From: Hydractinia symbiolongicarpus
Taxonomy: Eukaryota > Cnidaria > Hydrozoa > Anthoathecata > Hydractiniidae
Assembly: GCF_029227915.1 (NCBI RefSeq)
Contig: NC_079879.1
Span: 31,626,501-31,690,500 of the forward strand
Direction of reading: 5' to 3'
Length of the DNA: 64,000 bases
Shown here: positions 9,097 to 21,542 of the stretch, in pieces
Layout of the letters: the number at the start of each line of letters is the position of its first letter
Position numbering within the stretch: the stretch's first letter is position 1
Position numbers and translations under genes: made by a program
Notes under the pieces: generated by a model
The model's input: the letters and a program-made list of their open reading frames with translations, nothing else
Told to the model about the DNA's origin: nothing
Database searches by the model: none

Positions 9097-12000
9097 CATG
9101 AGACTTGTAGTTTTTAAAAATGTTTTCATTTTTGATGAGACGCTGAATAAAAGAAGTTTAATCGCCGGCAAACGAAAACCCACGACTTCCCGTAACTCCC
9201 GGACTCGGCCCGTATAGTCAAAAGTATACAAAGAAAGTTCCCAAGGAGTAAACTCATTTCCCGAACGATTTTTTAAATTATTTTTTCACCACTAAAACGC
9301 ATGAGACTTGTAGTTTTCAAAAATGTTTTCATTTTTAATGAGACGTTGATTAAAAGAGGTTTAATCGCCGGCAAACGAAAACCCGGCATTTCCCGTAAAC
9401 CCCGGACTCGGCCCGTATAGTCAAAAGTATACGAAGAAAGTACCCAGGGAGTAAACTCCTTTCCCGAACGATTTTTTAAATTATTATTTCACCACTAAAG
9501 CCCATGAGACTTGTAGTTTTTAAAAATGTTTTCATTTTTGATGAGACGCTGAATAAAAGAAGTTTAATCGCCGGCAAACGAAAACCCGGCATTTCCCGTA
9601 ACTCCCGGATTCGGCCCGTATAGTCAAAAGTATACAAAGAAAGTTCCCAAGGAGTAAACTCATTTCCCGAACGATTTTTTAAATTATTTTTTCACCACTA
9701 AAACGCATGAGACTTGTAGTTTTTAAAAGAGTTTTCATTGTTGATGAGACACTGAATAAAAGAAGTTTAATCGCCGGCAAACGAGAACTCGCGATTTCCC
9801 GTAAATCCCGGACTCGGCCCGTATAGTCAAAAGTATACAAAAAAAGTTCCCAAGGAGTAAACTCATTTCCCGAAAGATGTTTTAAATTATTTTGTCACCA
9901 CTAAAACGCATGAGACTTGTAGTTTTCAGAAATGTTTTCATTTTTGATGAGACGCTTAGTGAAAGTGGTTTAATCGCCGGCAAACGAAAACCCGCGATTT
10001 CCCGTAAATCCCGGGCTTGTCCCGTATAGTCGAATGTATACAAAGAAAGTACCCTGTGAGTAAACTCATTTCCAAAACGATTTTTTAAATTATCTTTTTA
10101 CCACTAAAACGCATGAGACTTGTAGTTTTCAAAAATGTTTTCATTTTTGATGAGACGCTGATTAAAAGAAGTTTAATCGCCGGCAAACGAAAACCCGCCA
10201 TTTCCCGTAAACCCCGGACTCGGCCCGTATAGTCAAAAGTATACGAAGAAAGTACCCAGGGAGTAAACTCATTTCCCGAACGATTTTTTAAATTATTATT
10301 TCACCACTAAAGCCCATGAGACTTGTAGTTTTTAAAAATGTTTTCATTTTTGATGAGACGCTGAATAAAAGAAGTTTAATCGCCGGCAAACGAAAACCCA
10401 CGACTTCCCGTAACTCCCGGACTCGGCCCGTATAGTCAAAAGTATACAAAGAAAGTTCCCAAGGAGTAAACTCATTTCCCGAACGATTTTTTAAATTATT
10501 TTTTCACCACTAAAACGCATGAGACTTGTAGTTTTCAAAAATGTTTTCATTTTTAATGAGACGTTGATTAAAAGAGGTTTAATCGCCGGCAAACGAAAAC
10601 CCGGCATTTCCCGTAAACCCCGGACTCGGCCCGTATAGTCAAAAGTATACGAAGAAAGTACCCAGGGAGTAAACTCCTTTCCCGAACGATTTTTTAAATT
10701 ATTATTTCACCACTAAAGCCCATGAGACTTGTAGTTTTTAAAAATGTTTTCATTTTTGATGAGACGCTGAATAAAAGAAGTTTAATCGCCGGCAAACGAA
10801 AACCCGGCATTTCCCGTAACTCCCGGATTCGGCCCGTATAGTCAAAAGTATACAAAGAAAGTTCCCAAGGAGTAAACTCATTTCCCGAACGATTTTTTAA
10901 ATTATTTTTTCACCACTAAAACGCATGAGACTTGTAGTTTTTAAAAGAGTTTTCATTGTTGATGAGACACTGAATAAAAGAAGTTTAATCGCCGGCAAAC
11001 GAGAACTCGCGATTTCCCGTAAATCCCGGACTCGGCCCGTATAGTCAAAAGTATACAAAAAAAGTTCCCAAGGAGTAAACTCATTTCCCGAAAGATGTTT
11101 TAAATTATTTTGTCACCACTAAAACGCATGAGACTTGTAGTTTTCAGAAATGTTTTCATTTTTGATGAGACGCTTAGTGAAAGTGGTTTAATCGCCGGCA
11201 AACGAAAACCCGCGATTTCCCGTAAATCCCGGGCTTGTCCCGTATAGTCGAATGTATACAAAGAAAGTACCCTGTGAGTAAACTCATTTCCAAAACGATT
11301 TTTTAAATTATCTTTTTACCACTAAAACGCATGAGACTTGTAGTTTTCAAAAATGTTTTCATTTTTGATGAGACGCTGATTAAAAGAAGTTTAATCGCCG
11401 GCAAACGAAAACCCGCCATTTCCCGTAAACCCCGGACTCGGCCCGTATAGTCAAAAGTATACGAAGAAAGTACCCAGGGAGTAAACTCATTTCCCGAACG
11501 ATTTTTTAAATTATTATTTCACCACTAAAGCCCATGAGACTTGTAGTTTTTAAAAATGTTTTCATTTTTGATGAGACGCTGAATAAAAGAAGTTTAATCG
11601 CCGGCAAACGAAAACCCACGACTTCCCGTAACTCCCGGACTCGGCCCGTATAGTCAAAAGTATACAAAGAAAGTTCCCAAGGAGTAAACTCATTTCCCGA
11701 ACGATTTTTTAAATTATTTTTTCACCACTAAAACGCATGAGACTTGTAGTTTTCAGAAATGTTTTCATTTTTGATGAGACGCTTAGTGAAAGTGGTTTAA
11801 TCGCCGGCAAACGAAAACCCGCGATTTCCCGTAAATACCGGGCTTAGCCCGTATAGTCGAATGTTTACAAAGAAAGTACCCTGTGAGTAAACTCATTTCC
11901 CGAACGATTTTTTAAATTATTTTTTCACCACTAAAACGCATGAGACTTGTAGTTTTTAAAAGAGTTTTCATTGTTGATGAGACACTGAATAAAAGAAGTT

Positions 12001-12449
12001 TAATCGCCGGCAAACGAAAACCCGGCATTTCCCGTAACTCCCGGATTCGGCCCGTATAGTCAAAAGTATACAAAGAAAGTTCCCAAGGAGTAAACTCATT
12101 TCCCGAACGATTTTTTAAATTATTTTTTCACCACTAAAACGCATGAGACTTGTAGTTTTTAAAAGAGTTTTCATTGTTGATGAGACACTGAATAAAAGAA
12201 GTTTAATCGCCGGCAAACGAGAACTCGCGATTTCCCGTAAATCCCGGACTCGGCCCGTATAGTCAAAAGTATACAAAAAAAGTTCCCAAGGAGTAAACTC
12301 ATTTCCCGAAAGATGTTTTAAATTATTTTTTCACCACTAAAACGCATGAGACTTGTAGTTTTCAGAAATGTTTTCATTTTTGATGAGACGCTTAGTGAAA
12401 GTGGTTTAATCGCCGGCAAACGAAAACCCGCGATTTCCCGTAAATCCCG
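9097..12449 (+). repeat. 6-mer higher-order repeat, period 1218 bp
   Basis: Period of exactly six units. AGACGTTGAT recurs at 9341 and 10559, and CCCGGATTCGG recurs at 1218-bp spacing through about 10,82x and 12,04x. The first two units are 9097-10314 and 10315-11532. Similarity continues to about 11,754 and then again from about 11,990 to 12,449, with one substituted unit between. Markers: CACGACTTCCCG, CCCGGATTCGG, GACACTG, AAAAAAAGTTCCC, GCCATTTCCCG. The copies are nearly identical by eye, so homogenisation is recent. Confidence 0.88.
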
Positions 12450-15400
12450 GGCTTTGCCGTATAGTCGAATGTATACAAAGAAAGTACCCTGTGAGTAAAC
12501 TCATTTCCAAAACGATTTTTTAAATTATCTTTTTACCACTAAAACGCATGAGACTTGTAGTTTTCAAAAATGTTTTCATTTTTGATGAGACGCTGATTAA
12601 AAGAAGTTTAATCGCCGGCAAACGAAAACCCGCCATTTCCCGTAAACCCCGGACTCGGCCCGTATAGTCAAAAGTATACGAAGAAAGTACCCAGGGAGTA
12701 AACTCATTTCCCGAACGATTTTTTATATTATTTTTTCACCACTAAAACGCATGAGACTTGTAGTTTTTAAAAGTGTTTTCATTGTTGATGAGACGCTGAA
12801 TAAAAGAAGTTTAATCGCCGGCAAACGAAAACTCATGAGACTTGTAGTTTTCAGAAATGTTTTTATTTTTGATGAGACGCTTAGTGAAAGTGGTTTAATC
12901 GCCGGCAAACGAAAACCCGCGATTTCCCGTAAATACCGGGCTTAGCCCGTATAGTCGAATGTTTACAAAGAAAGTACCCTGTGAGTAAACTCATTTCCCG
13001 AACGATTTTTTAAATTATTTTTTCACCACTAAAACGCATGAGACTTGTAGTTTTTAAAAGAGTTTTCATTGTTGATGAGACACTGAATAAAAGAAGTTTA
13101 ATCGCCGGCAAACGAGAACCCGCGATTTCCCGTAAATCCCGGACTCGGCCCGTATAGTCAAAAGTATACGAAGAAAGTACCCAGGGAGTAAACTCATTTC
13201 CCGAACGATTTTTTATATTATTTTTTAACCACTAAAACGCATGAGACTTGTAGTTTTTAAAAGTGTTTTCATTGTTGATGAGACGCTGAATAAAAGAAGT
13301 TTAATCGCCGGCAAACGAAAACCCGCGATTTCCCGTAAATCCCGGGCTTGGCCCGTATAGTCGAATGTTTACAAAGAAAGTACCCTGTGAGTAAACTCAT
13401 TTCCCCAACGATTTTTTAAATTATTTTTTCACCACTAAAACGCATGAGACTTGTAGTTTTCAGAAATGTTTTTATTTTTGATAGGACGCTTAGTGAAAGT
13501 GGTTTAATCGCCGGCAAACGAAAACCCGCGATTTCCCGTAAATACCGGGCTTAGCCCGTATAGTCGAATGTTTACAAAGAAAGTTTCCAAGGAGTAAACT
13601 CATTTCCCGAACAATTTTTTAAATTATTTTTTCACCACTAAAACGCATGAGACTTGTAGTTTTTAAAAGAGTTTTCATTGTTGATGAGACACTGAATAAA
13701 AGAAGTTTAATCGCCGGCAAACGAAAACCCGCGATTTCCCGTAAATCCCGGACTCGGCCCGTATAGTCAAAAGTATACAAAGAAAATTCCCAAGGAGTAA
13801 ACTCAATTCCCGAACGATTTTTTAAATTATTTTTTCACCACTAAAACGCATGAGACTTGTAGTTTTCAGAAATGTTTTCATTTTTGATGAGACGCTTAGT
13901 GAAAGTGGTTTAATCGCCGGCAAACGAAAACCCGCGATTTCCCGTAAATCCCGGGCTTTGCCGTATAGTCGAATGTATACAAAGAAAGTACCCTGTGAGT
14001 AAACTCATTTCCAAAACGATTTTTTAAATTATCTTTTTACCACTAAAACGCATGAGACTTGTAGTTTTCAAAAATGTTTTCATTTTTAATGAGACGCTGA
14101 TTAAAAGAAGTTTAATCGCCGGCAAACGAAAACCCGCCATTTCCCGTAAACCCCGGACTCGGCCCGTATAGTCAAAAGTATACGAAGAAAGTACCCAGGG
14201 AGTAAACTCATTTTCCGAACGATTTTTTATATTATTTTTTCACCACTAAAACGCATGAGACTTGTAGTTTTTAAAAGTGTTTTCATTGTTGATGAGACGC
14301 TGAATAAAAGAAGTTTAATCGCCGGCAAACGAAAACCCGCGATTTCCCGTAAATCCCGGGCTTGGCCCGTATAGTCGAATGTTTACAAAGAAAGTACCCT
14401 GTGAGTAAACTCATTTCCCGAACGATTTTTTAAATTATTTTTTCACCACTAAAACGCATGAGACTTGTAGTTTTCAGAAATGTTTTTATTTTTGATGAGA
14501 CGCTTAGTGAAAGTGGTTTAATCGCCGGCAAACGAAAACCCGCGATTTCCCGTAAATACCGGGTTAGCCCGTATAGTCGAATGTTTACAAAGAAAGTACC
14601 CTGTGAGTAAACTCATTTCCCGAACGATTTTTTATATTATTTTTTCACCACTAAAACGCATGAGACTTGTAGTTTTTAAAAGTGTTTTCATTGTTGATGA
14701 GACGCTGAATAAAAGAAGTTTAATCGCCGGCAAACGAAAACCCGCGATTTCCCGTAAATCCCGGCCTTGGCCCGTATAGTCGAATGTTTACAAAGAAAGT
14801 ACCCTGTGAGTAAACTCATTTCCCGAACGATTTTTTAAATTATTTTTTCACCACTAAAACGCATGAGACTTGTAGTTTTCGGAAATGTTTTTATTTTTGA
14901 TGAGACGCTTAGTGAAAGTGGTTTAATCGCCGGCAAACGAAAACCCGCGATTTCCCGTAAATACCGGGCTTAGCCCGTATAGTCGAATGTTTACAAAGAA
15001 AGTACCCTGTGAGTAAACTCATTTCCCGAACGATTTCTTAAATTATTTTTTCACCACTAAAACGCATGAGACTTGTAGTTTTTAAAAGAGTTTTCATTGT
15101 TGATGAGACACTGAATAAAAGAAGTTTAATCGCCGGCAAACGAAAACCCGCGATTTCCCGTAAATCCCGGGCTTGGCCCGTATAGTCGAATGTTTACAAA
15201 GAAAGTACCCTGTGAGTAAACTCATTTCCCGAACGATTTTTTAAATTATTTTTTCACCACTAAAACGCATGAGACTTGTAGTTTTCAGAAATGTTTTTAT
15301 TTTTGATGAGACGCTTAGTGAAAGTGGTTTAATCGCCGGCAAACGAAAACCCGCGATTTCCCGTAAATACCGGGCTTAGCCCGTATAGTCGAATGTTTAC

Positions 15401-15862
15401 AAAGAAAGTACCCTGTGAGTAAACTCATTTCCCGAACGATTTTTTAAATTATTATTTCACCACTAAAGCCCATGAGACTTTTAGTTTTTAAAAATGTTTT
15501 CATTTTTGATGAGACGCTGAATAAAAGAAGTTTAATCGCCGGCAAACGAAAACCCAGGACTTCCCGTAACTCCCGGATTCGGCCCGTATAGTCAAAAGTA
15601 TGCAAAGAAAGTTGCCAAGGAGTAAACTCATTTCCCGAACGATTTTTTAAATTATTTTTTCACCACTAAAACGCATGAGACTTGTAGTTTTTGAAAGAGT
15701 TTTCATTGTTGATGAGACACTGAATAAAAGAAGTTTAATCGCCGGCAAACGAGAACCCGCGATTTCCCGTAAATCCCGGACTCGGCCCGTATAGTCAAAA
15801 GTATACAAAGAAAGTTCCCAAGGAGTAAACTCATTTCCCGAACGATTTTTTAAATTATTTTT
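12450..15862 (+). repeat. Dimer domain with TTTATATT and GTTTAC variants
   Basis: Two unit kinds alternate. One has TTTTTTATATTATTTTTTC, TTTAAAAGTGTTTTCATTG and GCTGAATAAAAG. The other has CAGAAATGTTTTTATTTTTG, GCTTAGTGAAAG, AATACCGGGCTTAGCCCG and GAATGTTTACAAAG. ATGAGAC before the first kind starts at 14255 and 14660, a dimer step of 405 (one base lost at ACCGGGTTAGCC). The domain also holds the 84-bp truncated unit at 12751-12834. No gene. Confidence 0.85.
12751..12834 (+). repeat. Truncated monomer (84 bp, 119 bp deleted)
   Basis: ATGAGACTTG starts at 12751 and again at 12835, only 84 bp apart. The unit runs normally through GCCGGCAAACGAAAAC and then jumps straight to TCATGAGACTTG, so the dyad, the CENP-B-like site and the A/T run are missing. 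Both break ends carry AAAAC in intact units (CGAAAAC before CCGCG, and CTAAAAC before the next CATGAG), which fits a deletion between 5-bp direct repeats. The TCATGAG variant expected at the join exists elsewhere, for example near 30,480. Confidence 0.92.
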
Positions 15863-18800
15863 TCACCACTAAAACGCATGAGACTTGTAGTTTTCAGAAA
15901 TGTTTTCATTTTTGATGAGACGCTTAGTGAAAGTGGTTTAATTGCCGGCAAACGAAAACCCGCGATTTCCCGTAAATCCCGGGCTTTGCCGTATAGTCGA
16001 ATGTATACAAAGAAAGTACCCTGTGAGTAAACTCATTTCCAAAACGATTTTTTAAATTATCTTTTTACCACTAAAACGCATGAGACTTGTAGTTTTCAAA
16101 AATGTTTTCATTTTTGATGAGACGCTGATTAAAAGAAGTTTAATCGCCGGCAAACGAAAACCCGCCATTTCCCGTAAACCCCGGACTCGGCCCGTATAGT
16201 CAAAAGTATACGAAGAAAGTACCCAGGGAGTAAATTTATTTCCCGAACGATTTTTTATATTATTTTTTAACCACTAAAACACATGAGACTTGTAGTTTTT
16301 AAAAGTGTTTTCATTGTTGATGAGACGCTGAATAAAAGAAGTTTAATCGCCGGCAAACGAAAACCCGCGATTTCCCGTAAATCCCAGGCTTGGCCCGTAT
16401 AGTCGAATGTTTACAAAGAAAGTACCCTGTGAGTAAACTCATTTCCCGAACGATTTTTTAAATTATTTTTTCACCACTAAAACGCATGAGACTTGTAGTT
16501 TTCAGAAATGTTTTTATTTTTGATGGGACGCTTAGTGAAAGTGGTTTAATCGCCGGCAAACGAAAACCCGCGATTTCCCGTAAATACCGGGCTTAGCCCG
16601 TATAGTCGAATGTTTACAAAGAAAGTTCCCAAGGAGTAAACTCATTTCCCGAACGATTTTTTAAATTATTTTTTCACCACTAAAACGCATGAGACTTGTA
16701 GTTTTTAAAAGAGTTTTCATTGTTGATGAGACACTGAATAAAAGAAGTTTAATCGCCGGCAAACGAAAACCCGCGATTTCCCGTAAATCCCGGACTCGGC
16801 CTGTATAGTCAAAAGTATACAAAGAAAATTCCCAAGGAGTAAACTCATTTCCCGAACGATTTTTTAAATTATTTTTTCACCACTAAAACGCATGAGACTT
16901 GTAGTTTTCAGAAATGTTTTTATTTTTGATGGGACGCTTAGTGAAAGTGGTTTAATCGCCGGCAAACGAAAACCCGCGATTTCCCGTAAATACCGGGCTT
17001 AGCCCGTATAGTCGAATGTTTACAAAGAAAGTTCCCAAGGAGTAAACTCATTTCCCGAACGATTTTTTAAATTATTTTTTCACCACTAAAACGCATGAGA
17101 CTTGTAGTTTTTAAAAGAGTTTTCATTGTTGATGAGACACTGAATAAAAGAAGTTTAATCGCCGGCAAACGAAAACCCGCGATTTCCCGTAAATCCCGGA
17201 CTCGGCCCGTATAGTCAAAAGTATACAAAGAAAATTCCCAAGGAGTAAACTCATTTCCCGAACGATTTTTTAAATTATTTTTTCACCACTAAAACACATG
17301 AGACTTGTAGTTTTCAGAAATGTTTTCATTTTTGATGAGACGCTTAGTGAAAGTGGTTTAATCGCCGGCAAACGAAAACCCGCGATTTCCCGTAAATCCC
17401 GGGCTTTGCCGTATAGTCGAATGTATACAAAGAAAGTACCCTGTGAGTAAACTAATTTCCAAAACGATTTTTTAAATTATCTTTTTACCACTAAAACGCA
17501 TGAGACTTGTAGTTTTCAAAAATGTTTTCATTTTTAATGAGACGCTGATTAAAAGATGTTTAATCGCCGGCAAACGAAAACCCGCCATTTCCCGTAAACC
17601 CCGGACTCGGCCCGTATAGTCAAAAGTATACGAAGAAAGTACCCAGGGAGTAAACTCATTTCCCGAACGATTTTTTATATTATTTTTTTACCACTAAAAC
17701 GCATGAGACTTGTAGTTTTTAAAAGTGTTTTCATTGTTGATGAGACGCTGAATAAAAGAAGTTTAATCGCTGGCAAACGAAAACCCGCGATTTCCCGTAA
17801 ATCCCGGGCTTGGCCCGTATAGTCGAATGTTTACAAAGAAAGTACCCTGTGAGTAAACTCATTTCCCGAACGATTTTTTAAATTATTTTTTCACCACTAA
17901 AACGCATGAGACTTGTAGTTTTCAGAAATGTTTTTATTTTTGATGAGACGCTTAGTGAAAGTGGTTTAATCGCCGGCAAACGAAAACCCGCGATTTCCCG
18001 TAAATACCGGGCTTAGCCCGTATAGTCGAATGTTTACAAAGAAAGTACCCTGTGAGTAAACTCATTTCCCGAACGATTTTTTATATTATTTTTTCACCAC
18101 TAAAACGCATGAGACTTGTAGTTTTTAAAAGTGTTTTCATTGTTGATGAGACGCTGAATAAAAGAAGTTTAATCGCCGGCAAACGAAAACCCGCGATTTC
18201 CCGTAAATCCCGGGCTTGGCCCGTATAGTCGAATGTTTACAAAGAAAGTACCCTGTGAGTAAACTCATTTCCCGAACGATTTTTTAAATTATTTTTTCAC
18301 CACTAAAACGCATGAGACTTGTAGTTTTCAGAAATGTTTTTATTTTTGATAAGACGCTTAGTGAAAGTGGTTTAATCGCCGGCAAACGAAAACCCGCGAT
18401 TTCCCGTAAATACCGGGCTTAGCCCGTATAGTCGAATGTTTACAAAGAAAGTACCCTGTGAGTAAACTCATTTCCCGAACGATTTTTTATATTATTTTTT
18501 CACCACTAAAACGCATGAGACTTGTAGTTTTCAGAAATGTTTTTATTTTTGATGAGACGCTTAGTGAAAGTGGTTTAATCGCCGGCAAACGAAAACCCGC
18601 GATTTCCCGTAAATACCGGGCTTAGCCCGTATAGTCGAATGTTTACAAAGAAAGTACCCTGTGAGTAAACTCATTTCCCGAACGATTTTTTAAATTATTT
18701 TTTCACCACTAAAACGCATGAGACTTGTAGTTTTCAGAAATGTTTTTATTTTTGATGAGATGCTTAGTGAAAGTGGTTTAATCGCCGGCAAACGAAAACC

Positions 18801-20731
18801 CGCGATTTCCCGTAAATACCGGGCTTAGCCCGTATAGTCGAATGTATACAAAGAAAGTACCCTGTGAGTAAACTCATTTTCCGAACGATTTTTTAAATTA
18901 TTTTTTCACCACTAAAACGCACGAGACTTGTAGTTTTCAGAAATGTTTTCATTTTTGATGAGACGCTTAGTGAAAGTGGTTTAATCGCCGGCAAACGAAA
19001 ACCCGCGATTTCCCGTAAATCCCGGGCTTGTCCCGTATAGTCGAATGTATACAAAGAAAGTACCCTGTGGGTAAACTAATTTCCAAAACGATTTTTTAAA
19101 TTATCGTTTCACCACTAAAACGCATGAGACTTGTAGTTTTCAAAAATGTTTTCCTTTTTGATGAGACGCTGAATAAAAGGAGTTTAATCGCCGGCAAACG
19201 AAAACCTGTGATTTCCCGTAAATCCCGGACTCGGCCCGTATAGTCAAAAGTATACAAAGAAAGTACCCTGTGAGTAAACTCATTTCCAAAACGATTTTTT
19301 AAATTATCTTTTTACCACTAAAACGCATGAGACTTGTAGTTTTCAAAAATGTTTTCATTTTTGATGAGACGCTGATTAAAAGAAGTTTAATCGCCGGCAA
19401 ACGAAAACCCGCCATTTCCCGTAAACCCCGGACTCGGCCCGTATAGTCAAAAGTATACGAAGAAAGTACCCAGGGAGTAAACTCATTTCCCGAACGATTT
19501 TTTATATTATTTTTTCACCACTAAAACGCATCAGACTTGTAGTTTTTAAAAGTGTTTTCATTGTTGATGAGACGCATAGTGAAAGTGGTTTAATCACCGG
19601 CAAACAAAAACCCGCGATTTCCCGTAAATCCCGGGCTTGTCCCGTAAAGTCAAAAGTATACAAAGAAAGTACCCAGGGAATAAACTCATTTCCCGAACGA
19701 TTTTTTAAATTATTTTTTCACCACTAAAACGCATGAGACTTGTAGTTTTCAGAAATGTTTTTATTTTTGATGAGACGCTTAGTGAAAGTGGTTTAATCGC
19801 CGGCAAACGAAAACCCGCGATTTCCCGTAAATACCGGGCTTAGCCCGTATAGTCGAATGTATACAAAGAAAGTACGCTGTGAGTAAACTCATTTCCAAAA
19901 CGATTTTTTAAATTATCGTTTCACCACTAAAACGCATGAGACTTGTAGTTTTCAAAAATGTTTTCCTTTTTGATGAGACGCTGAATAAAAGGAGTTTAAT
20001 CGCCGGCAAACGAAAACCTGCGATTTCCCGTAAATCCCGGACTCGGCCCGTATAGTCCAAAGTATACAACGAAAGTACCCAGGGAGTAAACTCATTTCCC
20101 GAACGATTTTTTAAATTATTATTTCACCACTAAAGCCCATAAGACTTGTAGTTTTCAGAAATGTTTTCATTTTTGATGAGACGCTTAATGAAAGTGGTTT
20201 AATCGCCGGCAAACGAAAACCCGCGATTTCCCGTAAATCCCGGGCTTTGCCGTATAGTCGAATGTATACAAAGAAAGTACCCTGTGAGTAAACTCATTTC
20301 CAAAACGATTTTTTAAATTATCTTTTTACCACTAAAACGCATGAGACTTGTAGTTTTCAAAAATGTTTTCATTTTTGATGAGACGCTGATTAAAAGAACT
20401 TTAATCGCCGGCAAACGAAAACCCGGCATTTCCCGTAAACCCCGGACTCGGCCCAAATAGTCAAAAGTATACGAAGAAAGTACCCAGGGAGTAAACTCAT
20501 TTCCCGAACGATTTTTTATATTATTTTTTCACCACTAAAACGCATGAGACTTGTAGTTTTTAAAAGTGTTTTCATTGTTGATGAGGCGCTGAATAAAAGA
20601 AGTTTAATCGCCGGCAAACGAAAACCCGCGATTTCCCGTAAATCCCGGGCTTGGCCCGTATAGTCGAATGTTTACAAAGAAAGTACCCTGTGAGTAAACT
20701 CATTTCCCGAACGATTTTTTAAATTATTTTT
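15863..20731 (+). repeat. 24-mer higher-order unit, copy 1 (about 4869 bp)
   Basis: Matches 21543-26411 at a constant offset of 5680 over the whole length. Shared rare markers: AAAAGATGTT (17551 and 23231), GATGAGATGC (18754 and 24434), GACGCATAGT (19571 and 25251) and GGCCCAAATAG (20450 and 26130). Differences noticed: 16143/21823, 17296/22976, 17813/23493, 19606/25286, 19680/25360, 20197/25877 and 20586/26266. That is about seven single bases, so identity is above 99.8% if I missed few. No gene inside. Confidence 0.9.
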
Positions 20732-21542
20732 TCACCACTAAAACGCATGAGACTTGTAGTTTTCAGAAATGTTTTCATTTTTGATGAGACGCTTAGTGAA
20801 AGTGGTTTAATTGCCGGCAAACGAAAACCCGCGATTTCCCGTAAATCCCGGGCTTTGCCGTATAGTCGAATGTATACAAAGAAAGTACCCTGTGAGTAAA
20901 CTCATTTCCAAAACGATTTTTTAAATTATCTTTTTACCACTAAAACGCATGAGACTTGTAGTTTTCAAAAATGTTTTCATTTTTGATGAGACGCTGATTA
21001 AAAGAAGTTTAATCGCCGGCAAACGAAAACCCGCCATTTCCCGTAAACCCCGGACTCGGCCCGTATAGTCAAAAGTATACGAAGAAAGTACCCAGGGAGT
21101 AAATTTATTTCCCGAACGATTTTTTATATTATTTTTTAACCACTAAAACACATGAGACTTGTAGTTTTTAAAAGTGTTTTCATTGTTGATGAGACGCTGA
21201 ATAAAAGAAGTTTAATCGCCGGCAAACGAAAACCCGCGATTTCCCGTAAATCCCAGGCTTGGCCCGTATAGTCGAATGTTTACAAAGAAAGTACCCTGTG
21301 AGTAAACTCATTTCCCGAACGATTTTTTAAATTATTTTTTCACCACTAAAACGCATGAGACTTGTAGTTTTCAGAAATGTTTTTATTTTTGATGGGACGC
21401 TTAGTGAAAGTGGTTTAATCGCCGGCAAACGAAAACCCGCGATTTCCCGTAAATACCGGGCTTAGCCCGTATAGTCGAATGTTTACAAAGAAAGTTCCCA
21501 AGGAGTAAACTCATTTCCCGAACGATTTTTTAAATTATTTTT
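20732..21542 (+). repeat. Extra 4-mer (811 bp) between the 24-mer copies
   Basis: This segment matches the first 811 bp of each 24-mer copy. TTGCCGGCAA lies at 15942, 20811 and 21622, giving offsets of 4869 and 811; GATGGGACG recurs at 16522, 21391 and 22202. The layout is therefore X-Y, X, X-Y, where X is the 4-mer and Y the other 20 units. The simplest history is tandem duplication of the 24-mer plus a separate 4-mer gain at the junction. Confidence 0.87.
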
